Positions 51,529-62,400 of a stretch of 64,000 nucleotides of DNA are shown piece after piece. A program made the position numbers and the translations under genes. Every line of letters begins with the position of its first letter. Position 1 is the stretch's first letter. Origin of the DNA: Promerops cafer (taxonomy: Eukaryota > Chordata > Aves > Passeriformes > Nectariniidae). The notes below the pieces were generated by a model. The model was given only the letters and a program-made list of their open reading frames with translations. It had not been told where the DNA came from and did no database searches. The stretch covers positions 28,233 to 92,232 of the forward strand of contig VZSE01002400.1 of assembly GCA_013398275.1 (NCBI GenBank), read 5' to 3'.

Positions 51529-53412
51529 CAGGAGAACGCGCTGGCCACTGCTGGCCACGGGACTGGGAGCACTGGGACGGGGAGCGGGGATGGTCCCCGT
51601 CGTCTCTGTCACCCCGCCTGTCTGACGGGCCACCCCTGCTGTCGTTGGGTCTGCAGCGACACAAGCGAGCCCGTGGCACAGCTGGAAGGATCCTGGCATG
51701 TCCGTGCTGGGTGCTCCCCGCTGGAGCTGAGCCAGGCCTGGGTGGGGGCTGGAAGCCACGGGGCAAATTCCCTCAGCCGGCTGTGGCTGCAGCCCCAGGC
51801 TGCTGTTCACACTAAATTCCTTTGGGCAGGAGCAGGTTCCTTAGGGAGCCCCTGGGCACTGAGAGCAGCTCGGGCTGCTGGCAGCTTTGCTGCTCCCGTG
51901 GGGGATGAGCTTGGATTTACAGTCAGGGATGGCCTCAGTGGCTCCAGCTCCAGCTGGGGGCTGGGTGGACCCACCTCCCATCGGGTGGGTTTCTGTTGGT
52001 GGTTGCAGTCCTGGGCTTGCAAAGGACTTTATTTTTCCCTGGAAGCACGAAGCTGGGATGTGGGCCCACGGGGAACGTTGTATTGTGAGGGATCGAGGCC
52101 GTATTTCACCATCACTGCAGGCTGAGCCGTGGGCAAGTGCTCTCTAATCCTGTGTCTAATTCTGCTCCCTGGGGACCATCACCATTTGATACTCTTCAGT
52201 GAAATGTGGCCTGATGGAGAAAGTGCTCTTTTTCTTGGGCTTGATTCCCAGCAACAGCATTTATCCAAAACCAGCCTCAGCTACTGGGGAGATCCCACAT
52301 GCAAGTGCTCCCAGTTCCTCCTGACCCCCAGCATTGGCAGGTTTCTGCATCTGTCTCCCACGTTTGGGCAATTCCTTGCAGCAGGAACAGGATCAGTGGT
52401 GGCACCACTCTGTGGTCACCACAGGGTTGGATCCTGCCAAGGAGCCAATGCAATTCCCTGCTCCAGCTCCTGCAGGTGCAGAGAAAACCCAGATCATTCC
52501 CAACTGAGATGGGATTGTACCCATCCTTGAGGGGCTGCTCCTGTTCCTGGAAAGGGGAAAACGTGTCTTTGTGAGTGGGGAGCTTGTTGGTATTTTCAAG
52601 AAACGGAGGGAAAGGGCTGGGGGAGAACTTTAGGATTTAAAACATTCAGAACTGGTGAATCAGCCGTTGTCTTGGGAGCCAGAGTGACACTTCAGTGGGA
52701 AGCTGCTGGAAACTGGGGGAGGGATGAGCCCCCACACAGGGGGAAGAGGGCAGGTGAAGGAAAACAGCTTAATTGAGGAAAGGGAAACGTCTCATTAACG
52801 AGGTTTTGTGCTCACAGAGTGAACTGGGGGCATTTTGAGGATGAGGAACTTGGAGTGGACCCCTGGCTGTGCCAGGATCCAGCCTCAGTCCAGGGTGGAG
52901 GTTTCCCAGCACTGACACCTCCAGACTTTCCCTCATCACCAGCTGGCAGCTCCAATCCCACACTCTGGTCTCCATCTGCTGCTGTTGGAAGTGCATAAAA
53001 GGCTTTTGATTTACAGACAAAAGCTGGGAAAGTGGAATTTGAGGGCTTTAGCATCCATGGAGGATGAGGCCTGGTGGTGTGAAGATCTTTTGAGCCCAGA
53101 ATAAAAGCACTTTGAGTGTTGTTTCTGGGGTTTGTGAGGGATTTTTTTTTTTCCCATTTTTTTTTAACATGTTGCTGTTTTAGATACAAAACTTCTGCCT
53201 ATGCAGTGGTGCTGCAGGATCTGCAGGGAGGGAATTGCATCTTCAGGAGAGTTTGGAGGATACTGAGATTGTTTTCTTGTTCTTCCTTTCCTGCCTGGAA
53301 GAGGGAACGAGCTTTAATTATGGCCGGGCTTGCAAACAATCTCAGCTAAAGGGCTTTGGGGGTTCACAAAGGTGAGCTTTTCCAAGTCCAGGTGAGTTTT
53401 TCGAACTTGAAT

Positions 53413-53612
53413 TTAGAATCATGGAATGGCCTGGGTTGGAAGGGACCTTAAAGCCCATCCAGTGTCACCCCTGCCATGGGCAGGGACACCTTCCACTATC
53501 CCAGGCTGCTCCAAGCCTTTTCCACCCTGGCCTTGGGCACCTCCAGGGATGGGGCAGCCAGAGCTGCTCTGGGCACCCTGTGCCAGGGCCTCCCCACCCT
53601 GACAGGAAAGAG
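53413..53612 (-). mobile_element. CR1 fragment, minus orientation
   Basis: It starts at the tail side, 'aatcatggaatggcctgggt', then 'ggaagggaccttaaagccc', 'cttccactatcccaggctgc' and 'ccagggatggggcagccaga'. Confidence 0.9.
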
Positions 53613-53922
53613 TAAATTTAGAGGTAATTTCATCACTCCCCAGACCACCCCCCTGAGCCAGACCTTGCTCATTTTTGATGTCTGGGAATCACAGAGAGCT
53701 GGAAACTGCTTCCTATCTCCAATTTTATTTGACTTTATTATTTTAATTTTCAGAAAGCAGGGTTCCTGTACAGAAATGCCACTGTAAGGCAAAAATCCCA
53801 AGGGTTGGAGTTGGAAACAGTGGCTGAAGTACTTGGTGAGATGCTATGGATCTGGCATATTCAGCTCCAGCACATATGGAGCAGCTGCTGTAGTGGCAGG
53901 TGTGATGGGAGGCCTTTGGGTC

Positions 53923-54406
53923 ACTTTAATTTCATACAGCTATGGGCAGACACACACAAATATTTATAAAAGTACACAAAGAGTTCCCTCTGATCATCCT
54001 GGCCACAGCATGGCTCAGTCTGGGCAGGCAGGGTCTCCCAGTGCTGCTTCCCTGGACTGGGATTTGTCCCCAGTTTCCCAGCCCAGACGAGGGGCAGGAG
54101 GAGCAATGGCAGGGGGAAGGTGAGAGGAAGGGAAGGTGGTGGCTGGTGAATGTGACGTGGGGCTGGGGGGGGNACTTTAATTTCATACAGCTATGGGCAG
54201 ACACACACAAATATTTATAAAAGTACACAAAGAGTTCTCTCTGATCATCCTGGCCACAGCATGGCTCAGTCTGGGCAGGCAGGGTCTCCCAGTGCTGCTT
54301 CCCTGGACTGGGATTTGTCCCCAGTTTCCCAGCCCAGACGAGGGGCAGGAGGAGCAATGGCAGGGGGAAGGTGGTGGCTGGTGAATGTGACGTGGGGCTG
54401 GGGGGG
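53923..54406. repeat. Duplicated blocks around a single N at 54,173
   Basis: Positions 53,923-54,172 and 54,174-54,406 match except for a 16-bp indel ('gagaggaagggaaggt' type) and a few bases. They are separated by one N, which fits two haplotypes or contig ends placed side by side. Confidence 0.85.
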
Positions 54407-55227
54407 TGCTTCAGGGAGCAGGAGGACACATCAGTTGTCGTCCAGCTGCAGATAAGGTGGTCAGGAGGTCCCTGGATGGTGGTTCTTGTGGGATGCATTG
54501 GGAGCTGAAGTTCAGCTATCCCTTTGGAGGGATGCTGTTCCATCCAGATGAGACCTGAAATCCTCAAATCTCTGCCTCCTGTGGGTCCTTTCTCACTGCC
54601 TGCACAACCTCTGTCCCTGCTTGGGGAATTGTGAAAGGGAGGGGATATTTTTGAGATCTTCTTTAAAAAAAAAAAAAACCACAACCCCATCCTATCCTTT
54701 TTGTCTCTGCTATGGAAATCTCTGGGCAGTGCTGTTGTTCATCCTTCTCCTGATGGGCAGGGGAGGGAGAGCCCTTGGTGCAGGCTGTTATTCCATCCTA
54801 ATTACTTTAACACTGCGAGAAACAACTCGAGTTCCCACAAATTACTCTCTTAATGAGGTTCTTCTCGGGCTTAATGACTTCACCAGTTCCCTGTCACCCT
54901 GGGAATTTGGTACTGGCATGGGGACATGGGGGTCAGCTCCAGACATGCCCTGCTCCATCCCCCGGCCATACCCATATTCCCAGCATCACATCCATGTCCA
55001 GAGCAGCCTTAGCTGCAGTCAGAGGTCTCTAAATAACACAGTAATGACATAAACAGCAGACAGCTTTCTCTGAGAGCAATCCCAGTTTGAGGGACTCCGG
55101 GAGAATTTTTACAATGGATCTGGAGCTTTTTGAAAACAGTGTCTCTGAAGTGGCACAAGTTTCTCTTCCCATCTCTGGCTGTATTTTGGCCACAGCTCAG
55201 AGGGGGATGGAATGAGGTCCCATGATG

Positions 55228-55494
55228 TGGCAGAGAAAATGGCCTCAAGTCATTCCAGGGGAGGATTAGGCTGGATATTAGGGAACGTTTCTTCCTTGAG
55301 AGGGTTGTCCAGCCCTGGCACAGCTGCCCAGGGCAGTGGTGGAGTAACTATCACTGAAGAGATTTAACCATCACCATGTGGATGTGGCACTTGGGGACAC
55401 GGGCTAGTGGTGGCCTTTGTAGTGGTAGAAGAACAGTTGAACTCGATGATCTTGGAGGGCTTTTCCAACCTGAATGAGTCTGTGATGCTGTGAT
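55228..55494 (+). mobile_element. CR1 fragment
   Basis: Plus-oriented CR1 text, 'aaatggcctcaagtcattcc', 'ggttgtccagccctggcaca' and 'gaactcgatgatcttggagg', with the tail 'gagtctgtgatgctgtga'. Confidence 0.9.
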
Positions 55495-55938
55495 CACCTC
55501 CTGGCACAGTTCCCTTCTCCCGTGTGAGTGTTTCCCCTCTTGCCATGGGCTGTGGTGTCATCCTGGCCCGTGCAGGAGGAGAAGCACTTGGACATTGCAG
55601 TTCTGGTGCCCTGGGCTCTGCCAAGAGTGTTGGAGGGAGACGGCCTCTGCTGGGTGGTGTTGGTTGAGGCAGTGGCAGCAGCAGAGCATCTTTGCCCAGC
55701 TTGCCTCTTGCTCTGCTCCTCTCCCTACATCACTCGGTGAGTCCCAATTCTCCCATTTTTCTTTCCCAGGACGACAAACGTTCTTGCAGTCAGTCTGCAA
55801 GCAAACCCAGCAGTGCTGGGGAGCAGCGCCCAGGCCACCATTCTGCTACAACTCCGTGGTAGTGACCTGGGTGACTTCTGAGCGCAGCTCCTCTCCTCCG
55901 TGTCCCTGGCAGCCCCGCTGGAGGCTGCCCACTCCTAG

Positions 55939-56471
55939 TCATGCTGGCTTGCTGTGGGCTTCAGAAGGGGTGCAGGTGGAGACGTGCTCCCGCGTGGTGT
56001 TCCTGGCGCGGGAGAAGCTGTTCTGGTCCACACGGGCTCGGAAAGGCAGGCAGAACTCTCGGAAGCACCTCTTGAAGTTTTCATCCAGGAAAGCATAGAG
56101 CACGGGGTTGAGGCTGCTGTTGGTGTAGCCCAGAGCGATGCAGAAGTGCAGGCTGGCCACCACGTAGGGGTTCTTCTTGTCTATGTCCACCAGCGTCCAG
56201 ACGATGACGAAGATGTGGATGGGCGTCCAGCAGATGATGAAGGCTGCCACCACCACCAGCACCATGCGCGTGATGCGCCGCAAGTTGCGATCCTTCTCCT
56301 TGGAGCCTGAGAGGAGCCGGACGCTCTTCAGGCGAAGGATCATCAGCCCGTAGCAGATGGTGATGACCAAAATGGGGACCAGGAAGGCAAAGATGAAGAC
56401 ACAGATCTTGGTCACGGTGTCCCAGTAGATGGGAGGGTCAGGAAACTGGAGAGTGCACAGGACCATCCCAT
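55939..56471 (-). CDS. OPRD1: OPRD1 exon 3 (TM5 to C-terminus)
   Basis: The minus-strand exon starts after 'tctcctacag' and ends at the stop complementary to 55,939-55,941. It encodes DGMVLCTLQFP, TM5, the loop SVRLLSGSKEKDRNLRRITR, TM6 (CWTPIHIF), TM7 with NPVLYAF, and a tail ending TCTPSEAHSKPA. The CTPSE site matches the phosphorylated tail Ser of the mammalian receptor. Confidence 0.95.
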
Positions 56472-59400
56472 CTGTAGGAGAGAGGAGGGTCAAAGAGGGA
56501 GCTGGTCTCAGTGTCTGCTGAGAATATTCTGCCATGGCTTGTTAAAACCCCAGGGAGATGCATTCCTACCTGCCTGCTCTTGGCAGAGGTTCCCCAGGAG
56601 CTCTGTGCCATCAGACCCGTGTCCACAAGACACTGAGGGGAGGCAGTGGATGCAGTGACCCTGGAATCTTTTCACTGCAGAGCCTCCTGGGCCATTCAAG
56701 GCCAATCCTGCCTTCTCCCAGTGCCCACGGTGGACATCCCCATGTCACCCTCCACTGAAATCTGTCCACTTCCTCGAGATGCCCAGAGCTTTCCTAGCAG
56801 CGGGGGGCCAGCATCCCCACACAGGAGCTGCAGATCTTAGTGTGGGCCACCTGGAGACTTTGCAGCATCCCTGGGGGGTTTTTTAGGCACCTGCTTTGCA
56901 TCCCAGGAGGTGGGGAGAGGCACTGGTTGATCGGTTGGACTGGAGATGGAGAAAGGTGTGGGATCCCTACCCTTAAGGGGAAGGGAGGACAATTTCTGGG
57001 ACAGTTTCCAAGATGGGAAATAACACCATGATGCGTTTTCCAAGACAAGGCACATTTATGGTGTCACGGAGAGGTGCCCACCACTGACCACAGATCTGCT
57101 ACAGGACCGGAGGTCAAGTTTGCCAGATTACCCCCGGGATGGACTGATGGGACAGGAGGGGACGTGTCCCCAGGGACACTTGCCTTTTGACTTGGTGACC
57201 GCCATGACCATGATGGGCACCCCGATGAGGGAGGAGAGCACCCAGATGCAGACGTTGATGATCTTGGCTTTGGCCGGCGTGCGGAAGTCCAGGGCCTTGA
57301 CCGGGTGGCACACGGCGATGTAGCGGTCCACGCTCATCATGGTGAGGGTGAAGATGCTGGTGAACATGTTGTAGTAGTCAATGGAGAGCACGACCTTGCA
57401 GAGCAGCTCCCCGAAGGGCCAGGTCTCCATGAGGTACTTGGCGCTCTGGAAGGGCAGTGTGCTGGTGGCCAGTGCGTCAGCCAGCGCCAGGTTGAAGATG
57501 TAGATGTTGGTGGCTGTCTTCATCTTGGTGTACCTGGGGGTGGCAGAGAAAGGACATGTTACAGGTGGGCACGACCTTGATGTGATGAGGAGGGGGCACA
57601 GCCTGTCTGCTCGGGAGGTGACACCAGCCTTGGTGGGCAAAAGCGTTGTGAGGTGCCCTTCTGCAGCACCAATGTGCTCAGCGACTTTCCAGGTGCACCA
57701 GGGAGCACATTCAGGAAGGACACAGAGCTGCTGGAGCGAGCCCAGGGGAGGCCACCAAGATGACCAGAGAGATGAAACACCTCTGCTATGAGGAAAGGCT
57801 GAGAGCATTGCTCAGCCTGGGGAAGAGAAGCTTCTGGGTGACTAACTGTGGCCTTCCCGTCCCTGAAGGAGCCCACAAGAAACACGGGGAGAGACTCCTT
57901 ACAAGGGCCTATGGTGACAGGATATTAGATGGGATATTGGGAAGAAATCCTTCCCTGGGAGGGTGGTGAGACCCTGGCACAAGTTGCTCAGAGGAGCTGT
58001 GGCTGCCCTGGGAGTGTCCAAGGCCAGATTGGATGGGGCTTGGAGCAATCTGGTCCAGTGGAAGCTGTCCCTGCCCATGGCAGGGGGTGGAACTGGAGGA
58101 GTTTTAAGGTCCCTTTTAACCCAAGCCATTCTATGATTCTATACTTGTGTTCTTGTGTGTTGAAGTAAGAAAATCACAGAATCCCAAAATGGTTTGGGTT
58201 GGGAGGGTCCTTAAAGCTCATCTCATTCCACTCCTCAGCCATGGGCAGGCAGCCACACACCGCATCCTGGTACCTGAGCAGGGGATGACATGCACATGTG
58301 CTGAGCTGGGACCTGCAGAGCTTGGCTTGGCCCCTGCCACAGTGGTTTTCCTGCACCTGACCAGGGAGGTGACACTCATTCCATGCCTGCTTTTATTCAA
58401 AGGAATAAAGAACTTTCCAGAGAACTCCGTTCTCCAGTGAGATTGATTTGCTCCATTTCCCCGAACCAGTTGCACAATGTCCTTTATCCCCTCAACACTC
58501 CCTCATCTGATTTTCCACCCAGTAAATTGTGACTATCCAGCCTGCTTCCCTGTCAAGTTTGCTTGCAGAATTTGGATCGATTACCCCCGGAAACAGGCCA
58601 TCTGGAAGCAGCCCAATTAGCCAGCCTGGAGCTCCAGAGCCTTTGGGGAAGCCTGGCTGAATCCCCCAGGGCATTTGGGAAGGGCTGGCTCTGCTTCTGC
58701 TTCTTGTCACACCATGGCAAGAGAAATGCCTGGTCCCTCATGTCCAAGCCTTTCCTGAAGGGATGAGGCAAAGTTATGGCAGGTGCCAGAGAAGCAGGGA
58801 TGTGTCTGTGTGTCCCAGGAGCATCCAGTCCTGCAAGTGTTGGTCAAAGGGATGCTTTGAATGGCGTGGGGGCTCGGAAATAGATACTGAGGGATCTGCT
58901 GGGCACCCCCAAAGGGCAACACATGAGGGTGGGAGGGGCTCTGTGGAAGACCCTGGTCTCTGCAGGGCTACACCAGCAGCTCCAACTCTTCCTGTGCTCC
59001 CTTCCAGCAAATCCCCATTGCTCAGAGAGAGCATCCTCCCCAGCCCCAAGCTTTTTCAGATGCACCCTAATTAATTAACATCAGGGTCAGTTTGCACAAA
59101 ACCATCTCCGTGCCCGTAGCAGCACTGGGGTAAGGCACGGAGTGGGGAGATGATCCCTTTGTTGCTGGGATGAAAAGGTTGTTTTCCCTGGTGTACTTAC
59201 AAAATAGATAGAAAGTGACTTTTCACATGTGTAAGACAGTTTTAAACTGACAGAGGGCAGGTTTGGCTCAGCTATGAGGGTGGTGATAACCTGGCACAGG
59301 TGCCCAGAGCAGCTGTGGCTGCCCCTGGATCCCTGGAAGTGTCCAAGGCCAGGCTGGACAGGGCTTGGAGCAGCCTGGGACAGTGGAAGGTGTCCCTGCC

Positions 59401-62400
59401 ATGGCAGGGGGTGGAATGAGATGTGCTTTAAGGTCACTTCCAAAGTAAAGCATTCTAGGATTCTGTGATAATTGGTACAGCTCATCACATGTTGGGGGTA
59501 CATGGAATAAATGGAGGTGGGGGGATTGAGTAGCTCCCATCTCAGGTGGTCCTGCCCTGGCTGGAGCCCAGGACAGCAGGTTAGTGTGGGAAAGAGGCTC
59601 CTGGGATTGATGGTGGTACCCAATCCCTTCCCCTTATCCTTTCTCCATCTCAGCAGGGTCAGGAGAGTGTACTGGTGGGGACAGAGACCCACCAGGTTCC
59701 ATTGTCAATAGAACTGGGAACTGGAGCTGAAAAACTCATTTCTCTCTGGGAGAAAATAGAAAACAGCAGCTTAACCCAGCTCCAGGAGCATTCCTGTCTC
59801 TTTCACCATGGCTGCAAATGGCAGCCCATTGCCCAAGGGTGGAAATATTCAAGCTGAGTTGTTTTTTTTTTTAATTTAAATATGGCATTAAAAATGTCTT
59901 GTCCTTGAAAAGTCCTTTTCTGTTCTCTTTAGTGTTATTTTCCAGGCGCTTTTGCAGAAAAGTTTCCTCCCAGGTTAAAAAAAAAGCTGAGAATTTGTGG
60001 TATTGTCAGGTTTTGCCTCTCCTGTGTGAACAGTCAGTTCAGGTAGATTCACACATCTTTGGTCTCTGCTTTTTGAGTAAGATGGTAAAAAAAATCTGTT
60101 ATTCATCCCATGGTCTGCCAGATGTGCTTAGCTGTGCTGGGTAAGCACTTCCCAACCTCCTGCCAGATGTGCCAGGGGTGGGGGAGTGGAGGGCCAGAGC
60201 TGCCACCCATGCCCAGGCAGGATGGGGCTGGTGAGGGCAAAGCAGTGATGGGGATGGCTGGGATGATAATGGCGGGGATGGCTGGGATAATGGGAATGTC
60301 TGGGATGATAATGGGAATGTCTGGGATGATGGGTTGACTCTGCTGATGCATTTGACTGGAATGACAGGGATAACTGGGATGAGGATGGGGATAACTTGGA
60401 TGATGAAGGACATAACTGGGATGATGGGGCTGATGGGAAACACTTGGGATGGTGATAGGGATGGCTGGGATAATAAGGATGGCAATTTAGCCTCCAGCAC
60501 TGGGGTTTTGGGGCAAGATTCAGCCCCCTCCAGGTTTGGGCTGAGGTTCCAAGCCCCTGCACAAGGTGAGGTGTCCATCCTGAGCTGCAAATGAAACTGC
60601 TGCTCCAGGAAACGTTTATTGCCCACATTAGAGCAAACCATCCACTGCTGCTGATGGAGCTCCCCAGGCTGCCAAGCCCGTTGCAATTAAGTGAGTGCCT
60701 TGATTGGGAAGTTATGCACTTGAACAGAACAATCTGGGAAGTGTTGATGCAGAGAAGAGATGGGAGGGGATGGGGCAAGCACAGAGCAGCTCCACATTCC
60801 AGTCTCGACTCCCAAGTAGGGATGCCCTCTCCAAACCTCTTGGAAAATAAATAAGTGAAAGAAAAGTGAATAATAAGTGAAAGAAAATCTCCAGGAGCTG
60901 CTAAAAGCCACTGCTTGGAAGAGCTTGGCTTGACAAAGCCTGCACCCAGCTGTCCCTGCAGCCTGTGTGGGAGCTGGTGGGGGGCTGATGGGCTCGGTGG
61001 GGACGAGGGCTCTTGCAGCCCTGAGCTCACAGCTGCAAATTGCTTCCAGGAGTATTTTTAAAAGCATCTGACAATGCAGTGGGCATGGCAGTGCTGGTCA
61101 GAGCTGTGGTGGGGAGGGTGCTGGGTGTGCTGGGCTCTCTCCAGGTGTGCAGATGGGTTTGGCTGCTCTGGAGAGGGATTCATTGGGGAGTTTGGCTGTG
61201 CTCGGCTCACGGTGTGTCCATTCACAGAGCTATATACCAGGGACCTGTGTCTGCATCTGCCAGCTCCTGGCACTCAAGGGCTTTGTGGCAAACTCAGTGT
61301 GGTAGGGGTCCCTGACCCCCAGGATATGCTCCAGCATATCCACAGATATGCTCTGTGCTTCCAGACTGCCTGGACACCCTGCCTGGACTCCCAGGGCACT
61401 GAGAGGTGGCAGGAGGAGAAGAGCACAAGGCAAACACCCAGAATCTGCCCCGCAGTGAGGCCCAAATCCCAGCTGATCCCATCTCATAGCCCTTTCTTGC
61501 ACGGGCACAGGTCTCCCCTAGTCCTGGCCTAAACCCCATCGACGTGGAGCAACTCTGACAAGGACCCCCAGGAAACTCCAGGTGGCTTTGGCCAGGGGAG
61601 GGGCGAAGGCACGTGTCCCTGCAGCCCCTCCTGTCCCAGGGGCTGGGAGGGTGATATTTGCTCGTTTCATGGGAGATATTCCCCATCCCTGGAAGTGTCC
61701 AAGGCCAGCTTGGACAGGGCTTGGAGCCACCTGGTCTAGTGGGAGGCAACCCTGCCTATGGCAGGGTAGTGGAACAAGATGGTCCATAACGTCACTTCCA
61801 ACCCAAACCACTCTGGGATTCTGTGTTTAGTTCCATCATCAGTTGGAAAATGGGGGGCTAGAAGCTGTGGTGATGGGATCTGTGGTGATGGGATCTGTGG
61901 CTGTCAGGCTTGCTAAAGCCTGGCTAACATGCAGTTACTCAGTGAGTAAAATAGGGAGGATGTTGTTTGCACATGAAACCACTCTCTTTAAAATGCCTTC
62001 CCTCTCCTCTCCGAGCAGAACCAGCTGGAGGGGGTCTAACAACACTCATCCCTCACCCTGACATCGCTCATGGCATCTGTCTCTGCCTCAATCACCTCAA
62101 TTTGCTTTTTCAGACCAGCTCTCATTTTTAATCCCACTTTGGGTGGACGAAAAATCCCATCAGGGGTCAGGTCGGGTCAGCGAGTTACTCCCATCCCACT
62201 GCCCACTGCCCACCCTCTTGGATGGTCAAAAACACACAGCAGAGCCCCGCAGAGAGTGGGGAGGGAGCAGGGGCAGCAGAGCCTGATCCCAGGGCAGTGG
62301 GCACTCCAGTGGGCAGTGGACACGCTCCAGGATGGTTTCCCTCCCTCCCGCGAGTCTCCACATTAATTTGTGCACAGGCAGCACCAGGCTGTGCTGACCT

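Larger units (their letters stand above)
51381..55938. other. Spacer between the convergent RCC1 and OPRD1 genes
   Basis: I find no coding gene. The GC-rich segment at 51,400-51,610 looks like a decayed or small CpG island with a CTCF-like site. CR1 copies lie at 53,413 and 55,228, and a duplicated block surrounds the N at 54,173. The OPRD1 3' UTR must occupy an unknown part of the right side; possible minus-strand AATAAA words lie at 53,724-53,729 and 53,734-53,739, but I cannot choose between them. Confidence 0.5.

Noticed and set aside
51400..51820. A TRNAU1AP or other gene start in the GC-rich block after RCC1 (ATGGCGGCAGG...)
   Set aside because: The translated text matches no protein I know, has no supporting exons downstream and does not resemble the TRNAU1AP N-terminus.
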